Shown: in pieces, positions 16,864-25,521 of the stretch
Layout of the letters: each line of letters opens with the position of its first letter
Position numbering within the stretch: position 1 is the stretch's first letter
Source of the DNA: an uncultured Bacteroidota bacterium
GTDB taxonomy: Bacteria; Bacteroidota; Rhodothermia; Rhodothermales; Salinibacteraceae
Direction: 5' to 3'
Assembly: GCA_937127285.1 (NCBI GenBank)
Contig: CAKZLV010000214.1
Span: 1-37,311 of the forward strand
Length of the DNA: 37,311 nt
Made by a program: the position numbers and the translations under genes
The notes under the pieces: generated by a model
What the model was told of the DNA's origin: nothing
The model's input: only the letters and a program-made list of their open reading frames with translations
Databases searched by the model: none

Positions 16864-16906
16864 CCTACGTGTGTGCCTGCAGGTTACGGGTCCCTACGTG
16901 CGTGCC
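16864..16906 (+). repeat. Two 14-base direct repeats, 29-base period
   Basis: CCTACGTGTGTGCC (16864-16877) and CCTACGTGCGTGCC (16893-16906), one mismatch, 15 bases apart. They lie just upstream of the second recombinase start (16836, minus strand), so they could be regulator or recombinase arm sites, or another chance duplication. Confidence 0.55.
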
Positions 16907-17015
16907 GGCCGTCGGTCCTCCCCACCGGGTTCACAACGCCGTGTTGGGATCCGGCGATCCGCAGGGGGCGGGCCCAAGAGCAGGCAGGGCGCCGGACGGC
17001 GCTTCCGCCGGTCGG

Positions 17016-18230
17016 TCAGCCGTTTTCCGTCGCACTGACGTCGGCGCGAAACCGAAACGTAGCGGCCACGCTGCGCCCACCCGGCATATTTTCGGGGCGC
17101 AGGGCGTGCACGGTCGATCCGTTGAGGTAAGCCGTCACGGCCGCATAGTCGAGCAGGTCTTCGTCGCCGGCCTTCTGCTCGTCGTGCAGTTCGACCGTGT
17201 TGGCATCCGCGTCGAACGTGCCCCACCGGTACTGGCCGACCGGGACGAAGAGGGTGTCGACGCGGCTGTAGGCGCACGCCGGGACGATCTCGTGAAAGTC
17301 GTCGGAGGCCAGTTCGCCGTCCTGGTAGTACAATTGATCGAACAGACCGAGCGCGTCGTCCTGCGCTTCCAGGAAGATGGGCTCCACGACCGACCACGCC
17401 TTCTCGTGCAGTTCGTCCAGTCCCATCGGCTCGGGATTACCGGCAATGATCTGGTCGTCAACAAGGTGCGGGTAGTCGCTCACCTCGGCGTACAGGGGCA
17501 GATATTCGGAGACCCCGGCGAGGACGAGCGGTGCCTTCTCGCCGTTCAGGTAGGTAGCCACCCGGTCGTCGATCTTCCGGAAGAACCGCTTGAGTTCCGA
17601 CTGCGGCTCGGCACTGAGGTCGTCGGAGGAACCTCCCTGGCCGTGAAACTGCGCATCGCTCTGCGTTGCACCTTCTCCCTCGGCCCGGTTGGACGTATGG
17701 ACCTGGATCTGCTTCTCCGGGTCCTCGTACTGCCGGATGGCCTCGACGATGCTGGCAGGGATCTCCGCACTTTCCACCTCGCTGACCGACTGGTGGGTGC
17801 CCTGGTAGAGCCGCACGTCGTTTTGGCTGAGGGCAAGCAGGTAGAACCGATTGTTCGTCGCGATCAGCGGGAAGAGCGGCTTCAGGTGAAACCGGCTTCC
17901 CACCACGGCCAGCTCGTCGAACGACAGCGGCAGGCGGAAGAACTCCGTCGTCGACGGCGTAATGAACACCGCCAGCCCCTCGCTCATCGACCGCCAGAAG
18001 GCCGAGTCGTCCGTCTGGCGATGGGCCTCGGCCAAGAGCGTATCGATCTCATCGTCGTGGTATCCCATGTCGCGCAGGTCGCCCCGCGCCTCGCGGACGA
18101 CGTTTTTGAACCGCGTCGGGTTCTGCGATCCTTCCGACTCGTACCGGTGGGTCGGCAGATACAGCGAGATGCAGACCTCGTCCTGCATCTGGGCCAGGCG
18201 TCTCAACTCATCACGGGTGAAGAGGTCCAT
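17016..18230 (-). CDS. baeRF family 3-type protein (bacterial archaeo-eukaryotic release factor-like)
   Basis: 404 residues, no signal peptide or membrane span. The sequence resembles the bacterial relatives of eRF1/Pelota known as baeRF, family 3: N-terminal DEVCISLYLPTHR, a middle region with FYLLALSQNDVRLYQG, a loop AQFHGQGGSSDDL followed by LKRFFRKIDDRVATYLNGEKAPLVLAGV, and a C-terminal half with AYSRVDTLFVPVGQY. The family is thought to act on stalled ribosomes or in conflict systems, mostly from comparative genomics. The HGQGG loop lies roughly where the catalytic GGQ loop would be, but the GGQ itself is absent. Start ATG at 18230; the open frame upstream is non-coding. The cyclase gene ends 145 bases upstream on the same strand. 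Confidence 0.8.
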   Translation of the reverse strand: MDLFTRDELRRLAQMQDEVCISLYLPTHRYESEGSQNPTRFKNVVREARGDLRDMGYHDDEIDTLLAEAHRQTDDSAFWRSMSEGLAVFITPSTTEFFRLPLSFDELAVVGSRFHLKPLFPLIATNNRFYLLALSQNDVRLYQGTHQSVSEVESAEIPASIVEAIRQYEDPEKQIQVHTSNRAEGEGATQSDAQFHGQGGSSDDLSAEPQSELKRFFRKIDDRVATYLNGEKAPLVLAGVSEYLPLYAEVSDYPHLVDDQIIAGNPEPMGLDELHEKAWSVVEPIFLEAQDDALGLFDQLYYQDGELASDDFHEIVPACAYSRVDTLFVPVGQYRWGTFDADANTVELHDEQKAGDEDLLDYAAVTAYLNGSTVHALRPENMPGGRSVAATFRFRADVSATENG

Positions 18231-18375
18231 AGTGCCTCCAGCAAATTGTGAGTAGATAAACGATGAGGCCGGCGCGGTTCGTAGACGCAGACCGCACCGG
18301 GGTCGTTCGGTTCGGTCGAGCGCGATCCGCAATCGCGGCCGGGCAGCGGCGGGGGCGGCGGGCCGATGAGAGATC

Positions 18376-19005
18376 CTACGCCGCAGGACGCAAAACCGCT
18401 CGCACCGGTGCAGCGTCGGCCCCGGAAAGCCGCAGAGGGAGCGCCAGCAGTTCGTAGCGTCCCGGCACAACGGCGTCGGGAAAGTGGAGGTGCTCCAGGT
18501 TGACGATCTCGTTCCGAACCAGTGCGTGGTGGGCGGGCAGATCGCTGCTCTCTTGCGGATCGACCGACGGGGTGTCGACGCCGATGAGCACGGCGTCCCG
18601 CTCGGCGAGCGCCTCGACGGTTGCGGGGTGCACCACCGGGAAGCCATCGGGCCACCGGGTGGACGGCACGGCCGACGCGCAGGTCTTGAACAAGACCCGG
18701 GGGGCCTCAACGGACGCAACGCGGTCGGGCCGAATCAACTGGCCCGGATCCAGGTCCGAGACGTCGACCACGCAGGCCGGTCCGACGAAGACGGACGGGT
18801 CCAGCGCATCGACCGGCGCGCCGTCGGCCGTGACGTGCAGCGGGGCGTCCACATGCGTGCCCGCGTGCGTGCTTGCCGAAAACGCCCCCAGGTTGACGCT
18901 CTCTCCCTCCCGGATCTCCAACGTCCACGCCCACTCCACGGGTCGGTCCCCCGGCCATACGGCCGTGTCCGGAGATACGGAACGTGTGATGTCGATCAGC
19001 GCCAT
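18376..19005 (-). CDS. Cyclase-family hydrolase (KynB/arylformamidase-like)
   Basis: 209 residues. The metal-binding signature STHAGTHVDAPLHV at about residues 45-58 is the HxGTHxDxPxH motif of the cyclase family, which includes bacterial kynurenine formamidase (KynB). Other marks are ITRSVSPDTAVWPGD at the N terminus and VLIGVDTPSVDP in the middle. KynB hydrolyses N-formylkynurenine in tryptophan breakdown. No other kynurenine-pathway gene is nearby, so the substrate is open. Start ATG at 19005; it is 49 bases after a small membrane protein gene, probably the same transcript. Confidence 0.87.
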   Translation of the reverse strand: MALIDITRSVSPDTAVWPGDRPVEWAWTLEIREGESVNLGAFSASTHAGTHVDAPLHVTADGAPVDALDPSVFVGPACVVDVSDLDPGQLIRPDRVASVEAPRVLFKTCASAVPSTRWPDGFPVVHPATVEALAERDAVLIGVDTPSVDPQESSDLPAHHALVRNEIVNLEHLHFPDAVVPGRYELLALPLRLSGADAAPVRAVLRPAA

Positions 19006-19054
19006 GGGGAAGCCGGGCGGAGGCGAGCACGCGGGCAGGCGCCGGACGCGGGCG

Positions 19055-19288
19055 CTACGACGACCGCGTTGGCTGGGGAAGGTCGGGCGACCGCACCGGT
19101 TCATCCCGAACCGGCGACCGGTCCCCGCTGAACGACGGCGGCGGGGGAGCCGGCGACCAGTGCGGTCCTCCCGGAGGTCCGCCGGACGACCCGGAGTCGT
19201 CGTTCCAGATGAAGTGCCAGAGCAGCGTCCCCAGGATCACCGGGCCGAACGCAACGAAGAAGCTAAGTACCTGATAGATCCAATTCAT
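19055..19288 (-). CDS. Small single-span membrane protein with Pro-rich tail
   Basis: 77 residues, not recognised. Residues 4-27 form one strongly hydrophobic helix ([20 protein letters not shown]), followed by an acidic turn and a Gly/Pro/Ser-rich tail. The hydrophobic N terminus and the proximity to the cyclase gene (49 bases) support it as a real gene; the frame upstream of ATG 19288 has no such character. A protein of similar build (one helix then a Pro-rich tail) is encoded at 23696-23926. Confidence 0.6.
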   Translation of the reverse strand: MNWIYQVLSFFVAFGPVILGTLLWHFIWNDDSGSSGGPPGGPHWSPAPPPPSFSGDRSPVRDEPVRSPDLPQPTRSS

Positions 19289-19706
19289 AAGTCCCTGCGG
19301 TATGCGTCGATGGACAGGGGCGGCGAGTGCCGACGGTGCGGCGGAGGCGGATCTCCGTGGGCAGGGCGCCCGCACGGAAAACGTCGCGACGGGGCGCGTT
19401 CGCTCTCCGTCGGACGGAGAGATCTCGCGTGGAGAGGTCCCGCCGAGTCGGCGTCGAGCCGGGCCGGGTAATGGTCCGAGCCGGCAACCTTTATGCGTGC
19501 TTGATAGACACGCTCGACGTTTCCGTCCGTTCCGCCCGTCCGCCCCCTCGCTGCCGGCGGGACGGGAACCCGGCGGCGTGCATCATTCCGCCGGGTCGAC
19601 CGTTTCCTTGATTCGACGCAGCCGCACGCTTCTCTGGAGACGGTGCTTCGGCGAGGACGGGCCGCTGCGATTTCGTTTCTTCCCTATCGTTACCGTGTGC
19701 GCTTCT
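19289..19706. other. Divergent spacer before the carotenoid/rhodopsin genes
   Basis: About 418 bases between the minus-strand small membrane protein and the plus-strand ketolase. No convincing gene. One inverted repeat stands out: GCGTG at 19495-19499 and CACGC at 19509-19513 around CTTGATAGA, about 190 bases before the ketolase. It could be an operator, but the arms are only 5 bases. Confidence 0.4.
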
Positions 19707-21230
19707 GTGGACTACGACGTTGTTACGATCGGTGCCGGTCACAATGGACTCATCACGAGTGCGTACCTGGCTCAGGCCGGGTATCGGGTCGGGGTGTTTG
19801 AACGACGCGATATCGTCGGCGGGGCTGTATCGACCAAAGAGGTGGTGCCCGGATACCAGTTCGACCTGGGCGGCAGCGCCCACATCTTGATCCGCCTGAC
19901 GCCCATTGTGGACGAGTTGGAGCTGGACCGGTACGGCCTGACATATCTGGAACTGGATCCTATGTTCGTGGCGCCGTTCCCCGACGGCGATACGGTGTTC
20001 ATTTATCGCGATGTGGACCGCACCGCCAACGAGTTGGAGCAGAAGTTCCCGGGGTCGGGCGAGGCCTACCGGCGGTTCATCGACGACTGGTCGGGCTTCG
20101 CCCAGACGATGAAGCGCATGTTCCTGTCGTCACCAAGCCCGTTTCAGCTGGGGCGCCAGATGATTTTCGGGCCCTCCTCCCGCCTGAACTGGAAGAACGA
20201 ACTCCGCCACATCCTGCGTCCGTACGGCGAAGTGGTGCGGTCGTACTTCGACGAAGAAAAAGTCCGCACACCGCTGGCGTGGATGGCTGCGCAGTCCGGG
20301 CCGCCCCCCACCGAGCCGCTGACGGGGCCCTTCGTTCTCTGGCATCCGCTGTACCATGAGGGCGGCGTTGCGCGCCCGCGCGGTGGATCCGGGATGCTAA
20401 CCCAGGCGTTGCGTCGGCACATCGAGGCGCATGGCGGAGACGTCTTCACCGAGGCTCCCGTCGAGGAGATCCTCGTCGAGCGCGGTCGCGCAGCCGGCAT
20501 CCGAGTGAACGGCAGCATCGTCACGAGCCGGGCCGTCTGCTCTGCCACCCACGCAAAAGAAACGTTCGATCATTTGCTTCCCGACGCGCATCGCCCCGAC
20601 GCCGCCGACGGGCTCCGGATCGGGAACGGCTTTGGAATTATGCTTCGGCTCGCCCTGGACGAGCCGGTCGAGTACGCTGCACACCCCGGGCGGGAGGCCC
20701 GCGTCGGCTTGCAGTTGCTGTGCCGCGACATGAACCAGCTGCACGGGGCCTACGGCGAGTTTCTAGGCGGGCAGCCCAGCAGCGATCCGCCTCTGGTCGC
20801 CATGACGTTCAGCGCCGTCGACGACACGCTCGCCCCCGACGGCGGAGAGGTGCTTTGGCTTTGGGGACAGTACTTCCCCTACGAGTTGTCGAACGGAAAC
20901 AACTGGGACGACATCGCCGGCCGAATCGAAGAGCGCCTCATCGATCAATTCGAGCAGTATGCACCCGGAACGCGGGACAAAATCGTCGGTCGTCTCTTTC
21001 AAGATCCCGAATGGTTGGAATCACGGCTCGGTCTGTTCCGGGGCAACGTGATGCATCTGGAGATGGGACTGGACCAGATGTTCTCCGCTCGCCCGGCGCT
21101 GGGTTTGTCTTCCTACCGCGGGCCGGTTTCGGACCTGTACCTGACGGGCGCCAGCACGCACCCGGGCGGCGGGATCATGGGCGCAGCCGGGCGCAATGCC
21201 GCGCGGGTGCTGCTCGCCGACCTGTCGTGA
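19707..21230 (+). CDS. crtO: CrtO-type carotenoid ketolase (FAD-dependent)
   Basis: 507 residues of the phytoene-desaturase superfamily. An FAD-binding N terminus ([20 protein letters not shown], then [13 protein letters not shown]) and the C-terminal [20 protein letters not shown] are clear. Several segments follow CrtO beta-carotene ketolases rather than Crt[47 protein letters not shown], and [13 protein letters not shown]. CrtO adds a 4-keto group to a beta-ionone ring. Neighbouring lycopene cyclase and xanthorhodopsin fit synthesis of a 4-keto antenna carotenoid of the salinixanthin type. The start is uncertain: GTG 19707 (MDYDVV) or GTG 19695; no ATG is near the conserved N terminus. A CrtI-like desaturase is the alternative. 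Confidence 0.8.
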   Translation: MDYDVVTIGAGHNGLITSAYLAQAGYRVGVFERRDIVGGAVSTKEVVPGYQFDLGGSAHILIRLTPIVDELELDRYGLTYLELDPMFVAPFPDGDTVFIYRDVDRTANELEQKFPGSGEAYRRFIDDWSGFAQTMKRMFLSSPSPFQLGRQMIFGPSSRLNWKNELRHILRPYGEVVRSYFDEEKVRTPLAWMAAQSGPPPTEPLTGPFVLWHPLYHEGGVARPRGGSGMLTQALRRHIEAHGGDVFTEAPVEEILVERGRAAGIRVNGSIVTSRAVCSATHAKETFDHLLPDAHRPDAADGLRIGNGFGIMLRLALDEPVEYAAHPGREARVGLQLLCRDMNQLHGAYGEFLGGQPSSDPPLVAMTFSAVDDTLAPDGGEVLWLWGQYFPYELSNGNNWDDIAGRIEERLIDQFEQYAPGTRDKIVGRLFQDPEWLESRLGLFRGNVMHLEMGLDQMFSARPALGLSSYRGPVSDLYLTGASTHPGGGIMGAAGRNAARVLLADLS

Positions 21231-21418
21231 CGGCCGGGCGGCGATCCCTCCGCCGGGCGCCACCGCAACCGGCGCGGCTGCCCTCCCCTCGAGCGGCCCG
21301 GGCGCCGGGATCCGGTTTCCTGCTGAACGCTCTCACCGCCTCCTCCGCCGACGTTGTATGACCGGCTCGCTGCGCCGGCCTCCTCTGCCCTTTCCACCTG
21401 GGTTCTCGTCTTTGCTCC

Positions 21419-22186
21419 ATGTCGTACCTGACCTTCCACGTTCTTTTTACCATTCCGCCCATCGTGCTGATGCTTGCGACTCTGCCCCGTCCGCTCGCGG
21501 GCGTCGGCGGCACGCGGGCCCGGGTTGCCATCCCGCTGATCTGCGTCATCGCGTTTTCGTACACGACGCCGTGGGATAACTATTTGGTGGCGCGGGAAGT
21601 CTGGTGGTACGGGCCGGACCGCGTCTGGGCAACGATCGGCTACGTCCCCGTCGAGGAGTATCTCTTCTTCATCCTGCAGCCCATCCTCACCGGCCTCTTT
21701 CTCTTCCACTACCTCAGCCGGTGGCGTACGCGGGCGCAGCCGGCCACCCGCTCCTCGCATCTCGGCGGCGCGCTCGTATTCGGAACGCTGTCCCTGGCCG
21801 CCTTCGTGGTGCTCGCGGCCGGGTGGGAGTCCGGCTTGTACATGGGACTGATCCTGGGGTGGGCGGGCCCGATCCTGCTGGGGATGTGGGTGTACGACGG
21901 AGAAACCCTCTGGCGGGAGCGGCGCACACTTGCCGTCGCCGTCGGCATCCCCACGCTGTATCTGTGGATTGCGGATGCGACGGCCATTCGGCTGGGCATC
22001 TGGACCATTTCGGACGCCTACACGCTCGGTCTGGAACCGTTCGGGCTCCCGGTTGAGGAGGCGACGTTTTTCCTCATGACCAATCTCTTGGTGGTCAAGG
22101 GCATTCTCCTTCTCCTCTATGGAGATCATGAGGCCGTCCCGGAGCCCGCCGTTGCGGAAGGAGAGACCTCAACCGCCGCGTCGTAG
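21419..22186 (+). CDS. Lycopene cyclase, fused CrtYc/CrtYd type
   Basis: 255 residues, about seven predicted membrane helices. Two related halves each carry the motif of this membrane cyclase family: TTPWDNYLV with PVEEYLFFILQP (about residues 43-90), and LGIWTISDAY with PVEEATFFLMTN (about 190-225). The family converts linear lycopene ends into beta-ionone rings and occurs as heterodimers in actinobacteria and as fusions in haloarchaea and fungi. Start ATG at 21419. It lies 188 bases after the ketolase and 401 bases before xanthorhodopsin. Ring formation must precede ketolation, so the two enzymes suit one pathway. Confidence 0.9.
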   Translation: MSYLTFHVLFTIPPIVLMLATLPRPLAGVGGTRARVAIPLICVIAFSYTTPWDNYLVAREVWWYGPDRVWATIGYVPVEEYLFFILQPILTGLFLFHYLSRWRTRAQPATRSSHLGGALVFGTLSLAAFVVLAAGWESGLYMGLILGWAGPILLGMWVYDGETLWRERRTLAVAVGIPTLYLWIADATAIRLGIWTISDAYTLGLEPFGLPVEEATFFLMTNLLVVKGILLLLYGDHEAVPEPAVAEGETSTAAS

Positions 22187-22587
22187 AAGGCGCCGCATTC
22201 CGTCTCGGTAGAAAGAAAACCTTCAACTCTGATAATCCGGTAAATTTGGTGACGACATGGATCTACGTCGTTTCTGGATACATTGCATTGGATGACATGA
22301 ACCCCAGAGGAAGGCATCGGTGATGTGTAACTGCATACTTACAATCGCCCGTTGCCTTCCTGATGTCGACCCGTCACTTTCGTGTCATAGCGGAAGGGGC
22401 GGGTAGATCCGAACCTGTTACGGGTTCGACCGTGACAGGCACTCGGATTGGCAGGGCTCTGCTCAATGGAGTCTGTTCGTAAACGAGCGGCTCCGAAACC
22501 GACGAGGCATCGGAAAGAGCAGAACCTGGGCCTGAGGTCCCTTATGCCACCCATCACTGTAATCACCCAAACCAACGAGGCACACCC
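22187..22587 (+). promoter_or_regulatory. Leader/promoter region of xanthorhodopsin
   Basis: 401 bases without a gene. It contains TAAATTTG at 22241-22248, a match to the TAnnTTTG -7 element of Bacteroidota-type promoters; a TTTG at -33 is not seen. It also has a 9-base inverted repeat AGGAAGGCA (22308-22316) / TGCCTTCCT (22353-22361) and a stable 10-base-pair hairpin at 22414-22439. If transcription starts near 22255, the rhodopsin mRNA has a structured leader of about 330 bases. Confidence 0.5.
22414..22439 (+). promoter_or_regulatory. Hairpin in the xanthorhodopsin leader
   Basis: Arms CCTGTTACGG (22414-22423) and CCGTGACAGG (22430-22439) pair over all 10 positions, with one U-G wobble, around the loop GTTCGA. 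The loop recalls a tRNA T-loop, but no other tRNA part is present. There is no T run, so it is not a terminator. Confidence 0.6.
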
Positions 22588-23412
22588 ATGCTTCAGGAAC
22601 TTCCGACCCTTACGCCGGGGCAGTATTCCCTGGTGTTCAACATGTTCTCCTTCACGATCGCGACCATGGCGGCCGCGTTTGTGTACTTCGTGCTGGCCCA
22701 GAAGAACCTGGCCCCGAAGTACCGCGTGTCGATGATGGTATCGGCCCTCGTGGTCTTCATCGCTGCCTACCACTACTTCCGCATTACGGGCAGTTGGGAG
22801 GCATCGTACGTCCTCAACGCGAACGAAGGAGTGTATGAGTTCAGCGGAAAGCCATTTAACGACGCCTATCGATACGTCGACTGGCTCCTCACCGTCCCGC
22901 TGCTCGTCGTTGAGCTCGTTCTCGTCCTGGGCCTTCCCAAGTCTGAGAGCGGCAAGATGATCGCCAAGCTGGCGATCTCCGCAGCGCTCATGATCGTTCT
23001 CGGATACCCGGGTGAGGTCAGCGAGAGCGCCGAGCTCTTCGGCGCCCGCGGTCTCTGGGGCACGCTGAGCACGCTGCCGTTCGTCTACATCCTCTACATT
23101 CTGTTCACGGAGCTCGGATCCACGATCCAGCAGCAGTCCGGGCGCGTAGCGACGCTTCTGTCGAACGCCCGTCTGCTCCTTCTGGCGACCTGGGGCTTCT
23201 ACCCGATCGCCTACATGATTCCGATGTTCTCCGCTGGATACCCGACGGAGACGCCGGGTGCCGTTGTCGCCCTGCAGGTCGGTTACACGATCGCGGACGT
23301 CACGGCGAAGGCCGGATACGGCGTGCTGATTTACAGCATCGCGAAGGCCAAGTCCGAAGAGGAAGGCTACGACGTTGGCGAGATGGTGCAGCCGGTTGCT
23401 GCCGAGGCGTAA
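22588..23412 (+). CDS. Xanthorhodopsin-type light-driven proton pump
   Basis: 274 residues, seven-helix microbial rhodopsin. Key residues: His62 (AAYHYF), Asp98 proton acceptor and Thr102 (RYVDWLLTVPLL), Glu109 proton donor, Leu106 at the spectral-tuning position (green type), Asp237 counterion and Lys241 retinal lysine (IADVTAKAGYG). Gly158 (RGLWGTL) matches Gly156 of S. ruber xanthorhodopsin, the small residue that leaves room for the keto ring of the antenna carotenoid. By recall it resembles S. ruber xanthorhodopsin along its whole length, with a two-residue longer loop near residue 80. It pumps protons outward across the cell membrane and probably binds a salinixanthin-like antenna. ATG 22588 has no Shine-Dalgarno. 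A strong terminator follows. Confidence 0.97.
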   Translation: MLQELPTLTPGQYSLVFNMFSFTIATMAAAFVYFVLAQKNLAPKYRVSMMVSALVVFIAAYHYFRITGSWEASYVLNANEGVYEFSGKPFNDAYRYVDWLLTVPLLVVELVLVLGLPKSESGKMIAKLAISAALMIVLGYPGEVSESAELFGARGLWGTLSTLPFVYILYILFTELGSTIQQQSGRVATLLSNARLLLLATWGFYPIAYMIPMFSAGYPTETPGAVVALQVGYTIADVTAKAGYGVLIYSIAKAKSEEEGYDVGEMVQPVAAEA

Positions 23413-23442
23413 ACACTGCCTCCCCCATCGCCAACACGGCTT

Positions 23443-23481
23443 ACGCCCACCACCGGCTCGCCCGGTGGTGGGCGTTTTTTT
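23443..23481 (+). terminator. Rho-independent terminator after xanthorhodopsin
   Basis: Perfect 14-base stem: ACGCCCACCACCGG (23443-23456) and CCGGTGGTGGGCGT (23462-23475), 5-base loop, then a run of seven T. The strongest terminator in the window. Confidence 0.95.
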
Positions 23482-23695
23482 GTTCGTACCGACCTCGTTC
23501 GTCCCGACCTCTCTTTTCTTCGGGGTCTCTCTTTCTCCCTCCTGCGTGGTCCTCTCCCCTTCTGCCGGAACCCTCCCCGCACCCGCCAGTGGGGTCCCCC
23601 TGTCCGACGAAGATCCGACGAACCTTTTTCCGCCCCCAGACATGTAAGACAATACCTGTATATCACCGTCTGCACGGACGCACCCGCACGATGTC

Positions 23696-23926
23696 ATGTA
23701 TCTCGACTACGCAATCTTTGCCGTCATCAGCACGGCGATGCTCGTCTACGCCTACATCAAGCGCCCGGACGGGCACTCCCCGGACGGAAACGGGGACGGC
23801 GGCGTGTCCACCCCGCCGGTGTCTCCGTCCCCACCCCCGCCCTCCCACCAGCAGCCGCGACAGGACCGGGAGCCGGTGGCCGAGTCGACGCCGCACACCG
23901 ATCAGGAGCCGGTGACGACGCCGTAG
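23696..23926 (+). CDS. Small single-span membrane protein with Pro-rich tail
   Basis: 76 residues, not recognised. Residues 3-20 form a hydrophobic helix (LDYAIFAVISTAMLVYAY), followed by a positively charged KRPDG turn and a Pro/Ser/Asp-rich tail. The charge pattern predicts an N-out, C-in helix. The gene stands alone after the rhodopsin terminator. ATG 23696 is preferred. Its build resembles the 19055-19288 protein, but no sequence similarity is evident. Confidence 0.5.
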   Translation: MYLDYAIFAVISTAMLVYAYIKRPDGHSPDGNGDGGVSTPPVSPSPPPPSHQQPRQDREPVAESTPHTDQEPVTTP

Positions 23927-24043
23927 ATCCCTTTTTGAGCGGGAAGGTGGGGTCGTCATAGCAGGCGAGAACATTTCGTGTCCCCTTGAGGCCCGCCGTC
24001 ATGTAGAGCCGCTCCCGTTTGGGCCCACCGCCGCGCTTGCAAC

Positions 24044-25441
24044 TCAGGGGATCGACGCATCGGGGTCGGTTTCCAGACGACCCGACTCGCTTCCCGCCTC
24101 GTCGGATGGTTTCGGCACCGGCGGTTCTGCTGCTGACGAGTCTCCCGTTGACGGTTCTCCCACCGGCGGTTCTCCCGTCGACGATCGTGTCGAGGACGAA
24201 TCCCGGGACGGTGGAGGGGACGGCGGCTCCGTAGCCGCCGGTGACAGCGATCGCTCCAAGCGCTCCGGGACGGAGGGCTCGTAGTTCACGTCCAGGTTGC
24301 GGGTAGCGACGATGGTGAGCAGCGGAAGCAGGAAGAAAACCGCCAGTACGTAGGCGAACGCGTAGGCGCGGCTTCGAACCGTGAGTGCCCCGACCGCATG
24401 CGCCAGCCGTATCGGCACGCGGCGAAGGCGGTGAAGAGGCAGAAAAACGAGGATCCCGAAGACGTTGAAGAAGAGGTGAGCGAACGCCACCTTGACCGCG
24501 GCGATACCCAGGGCTGCCTCCGTCGTCCCCGGGGCTCCGCTTCCGGCAAGGGCCAGGGCCGCCACGATGGCGGTCATGGTGGTGCCGATGTTCGCGCCGA
24601 GCACAAACGGGTAGATCTGCGCGACCGTCAGAATCCCTGCTCCCACCAGCGGGACCGTCAACGACGTGGTGATGGACGAACTCTGGACGAGGAACGTGAG
24701 AACGATTCCGACGACCAGCGATATGCCTGCGTGGCGGAAGACGGTGGTGTGGAGGACCTGCTCGAATCGGCCGAGGACGAGGGCCTTGAGAAGCTGGACG
24801 AGAAATCGCAGGGACACAAACAGCAGCGCGAGGCCGACCCCGAGCACGACCACTCCGTTCTCCCCCGTCCACCCGATGACCACGTGCGCGATCGGCTCGG
24901 TTATCTGCTCGATTGGACTGAGGAGCTGCGTGCCCCCCACGTCGGCCAGGGCGTCGGTCAGGTAGGCCGACGGCCGGGAGATCACCTGGAACAGGAGTTC
25001 GAGCGGGAAAAAGACCACGACGGCAAGGAAGTTGAAGAAGTCGTGGACGGTCGCCGCCCCCATTGCCCGCCGGAACTCTTCCTTTCGCGTCACTGCCCCG
25101 AGCGAGACAACCGTGTTCGTGACGGACGTCCCGATGTTGGCCCCCATGACGATGGGAATGGCGCCCGAGATGGTGAGCCCCCCGGCAGCGACGATCGACA
25201 CCGTCAGGGTGGTGACGGTCGACGAGCTCTGGACGAGCGAGGTCGCCAGGATTCCGATGAACAGGCCGACGAATGGGTTGGACGTTGTTCGCAGCAGTTG
25301 TTCGGCCACCCCTCGGCCCATGAGCTGAAACGAGCTGCCCATCAGCTCCAGGCTGGTAAAGAAGAGAACGAGAACCAGCAGCAGGCCGGACGCCTGCACA
25401 ATCGTACGCCGGGGGCGGGTTGGAGCAGGGGGCGGTTCCAT
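24044..25441 (-). CDS. Na+/phosphate symporter-like protein (NptA/PNaS family)
   Basis: 465 residues. Two inverted-repeat halves each carry the QSSS motif of the Na/Pi cotransporter family: LVQSSSTVTTLTV and FLVQSSSITTSLTV, each followed by a GANIGT segment (VMGANIGTSVTN, VLGANIGTTMTA). Roughly eight or more membrane helices. It would import phosphate with sodium, which suits a high-salt habitat; some relatives carry other anions. The cytosolic-type PhoU-like tail of longer homologues is absent; instead residues about 385-465 are a low-complexity Pro/Ser/Glu tail with 15-base DNA repeats. ATG 25441 follows a TTG at 25444. Divergent from miaA with an 80-base spacer. Confidence 0.9.
   Translation of the reverse strand: MEPPPAPTRPRRTIVQASGLLLVLVLFFTSLELMGSSFQLMGRGVAEQLLRTTSNPFVGLFIGILATSLVQSSSTVTTLTVSIVAAGGLTISGAIPIVMGANIGTSVTNTVVSLGAVTRKEEFRRAMGAATVHDFFNFLAVVVFFPLELLFQVISRPSAYLTDALADVGGTQLLSPIEQITEPIAHVVIGWTGENGVVVLGVGLALLFVSLRFLVQLLKALVLGRFEQVLHTTVFRHAGISLVVGIVLTFLVQSSSITTSLTVPLVGAGILTVAQIYPFVLGANIGTTMTAIVAALALAGSGAPGTTEAALGIAAVKVAFAHLFFNVFGILVFLPLHRLRRVPIRLAHAVGALTVRSRAYAFAYVLAVFFLLPLLTIVATRNLDVNYEPSVPERLERSLSPAATEPPSPPPSRDSSSTRSSTGEPPVGEPSTGDSSAAEPPVPKPSDEAGSESGRLETDPDASIP
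24141..24185 (+). repeat. 15-base tandem repeat, three copies, in the symporter tail
   Basis: Units at 24141-24155, 24156-24170 and 24171-24185, each starting TCTCCC. On the coding (minus) strand they encode Gly-Glu-Pro-type repeats in the disordered C-terminal tail. Confidence 0.7.
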
Positions 25442-25512
25442 CAACGGGCGGTGAGACCTGCGAGCCAGAGAACATGAGGGGGTAACGTAGGACTCAGCAT
25501 CTCACGAAGTGT

Positions 25513-25519
25513 AAAGGAG
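25513..25519 (+). promoter_or_regulatory. Shine-Dalgarno site of miaA
   Basis: AAAGGAG two bases before ATG 25522. It is the only clear Shine-Dalgarno sequence among the genes here, although the spacing is shorter than usual. Confidence 0.5.
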
Positions 25520-25521
25520 AT

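Noticed and set aside
22421-22440. tRNA-like T-arm (GGGTTCGAC)
   Set aside because: No acceptor, D or anticodon arms around it; the stretch is better explained as one 10-base-pair hairpin.
22339-23697. Long minus-strand open frame opposite xanthorhodopsin
   Set aside because: Low-complexity translation with no motif; the rhodopsin on the plus strand is certain.
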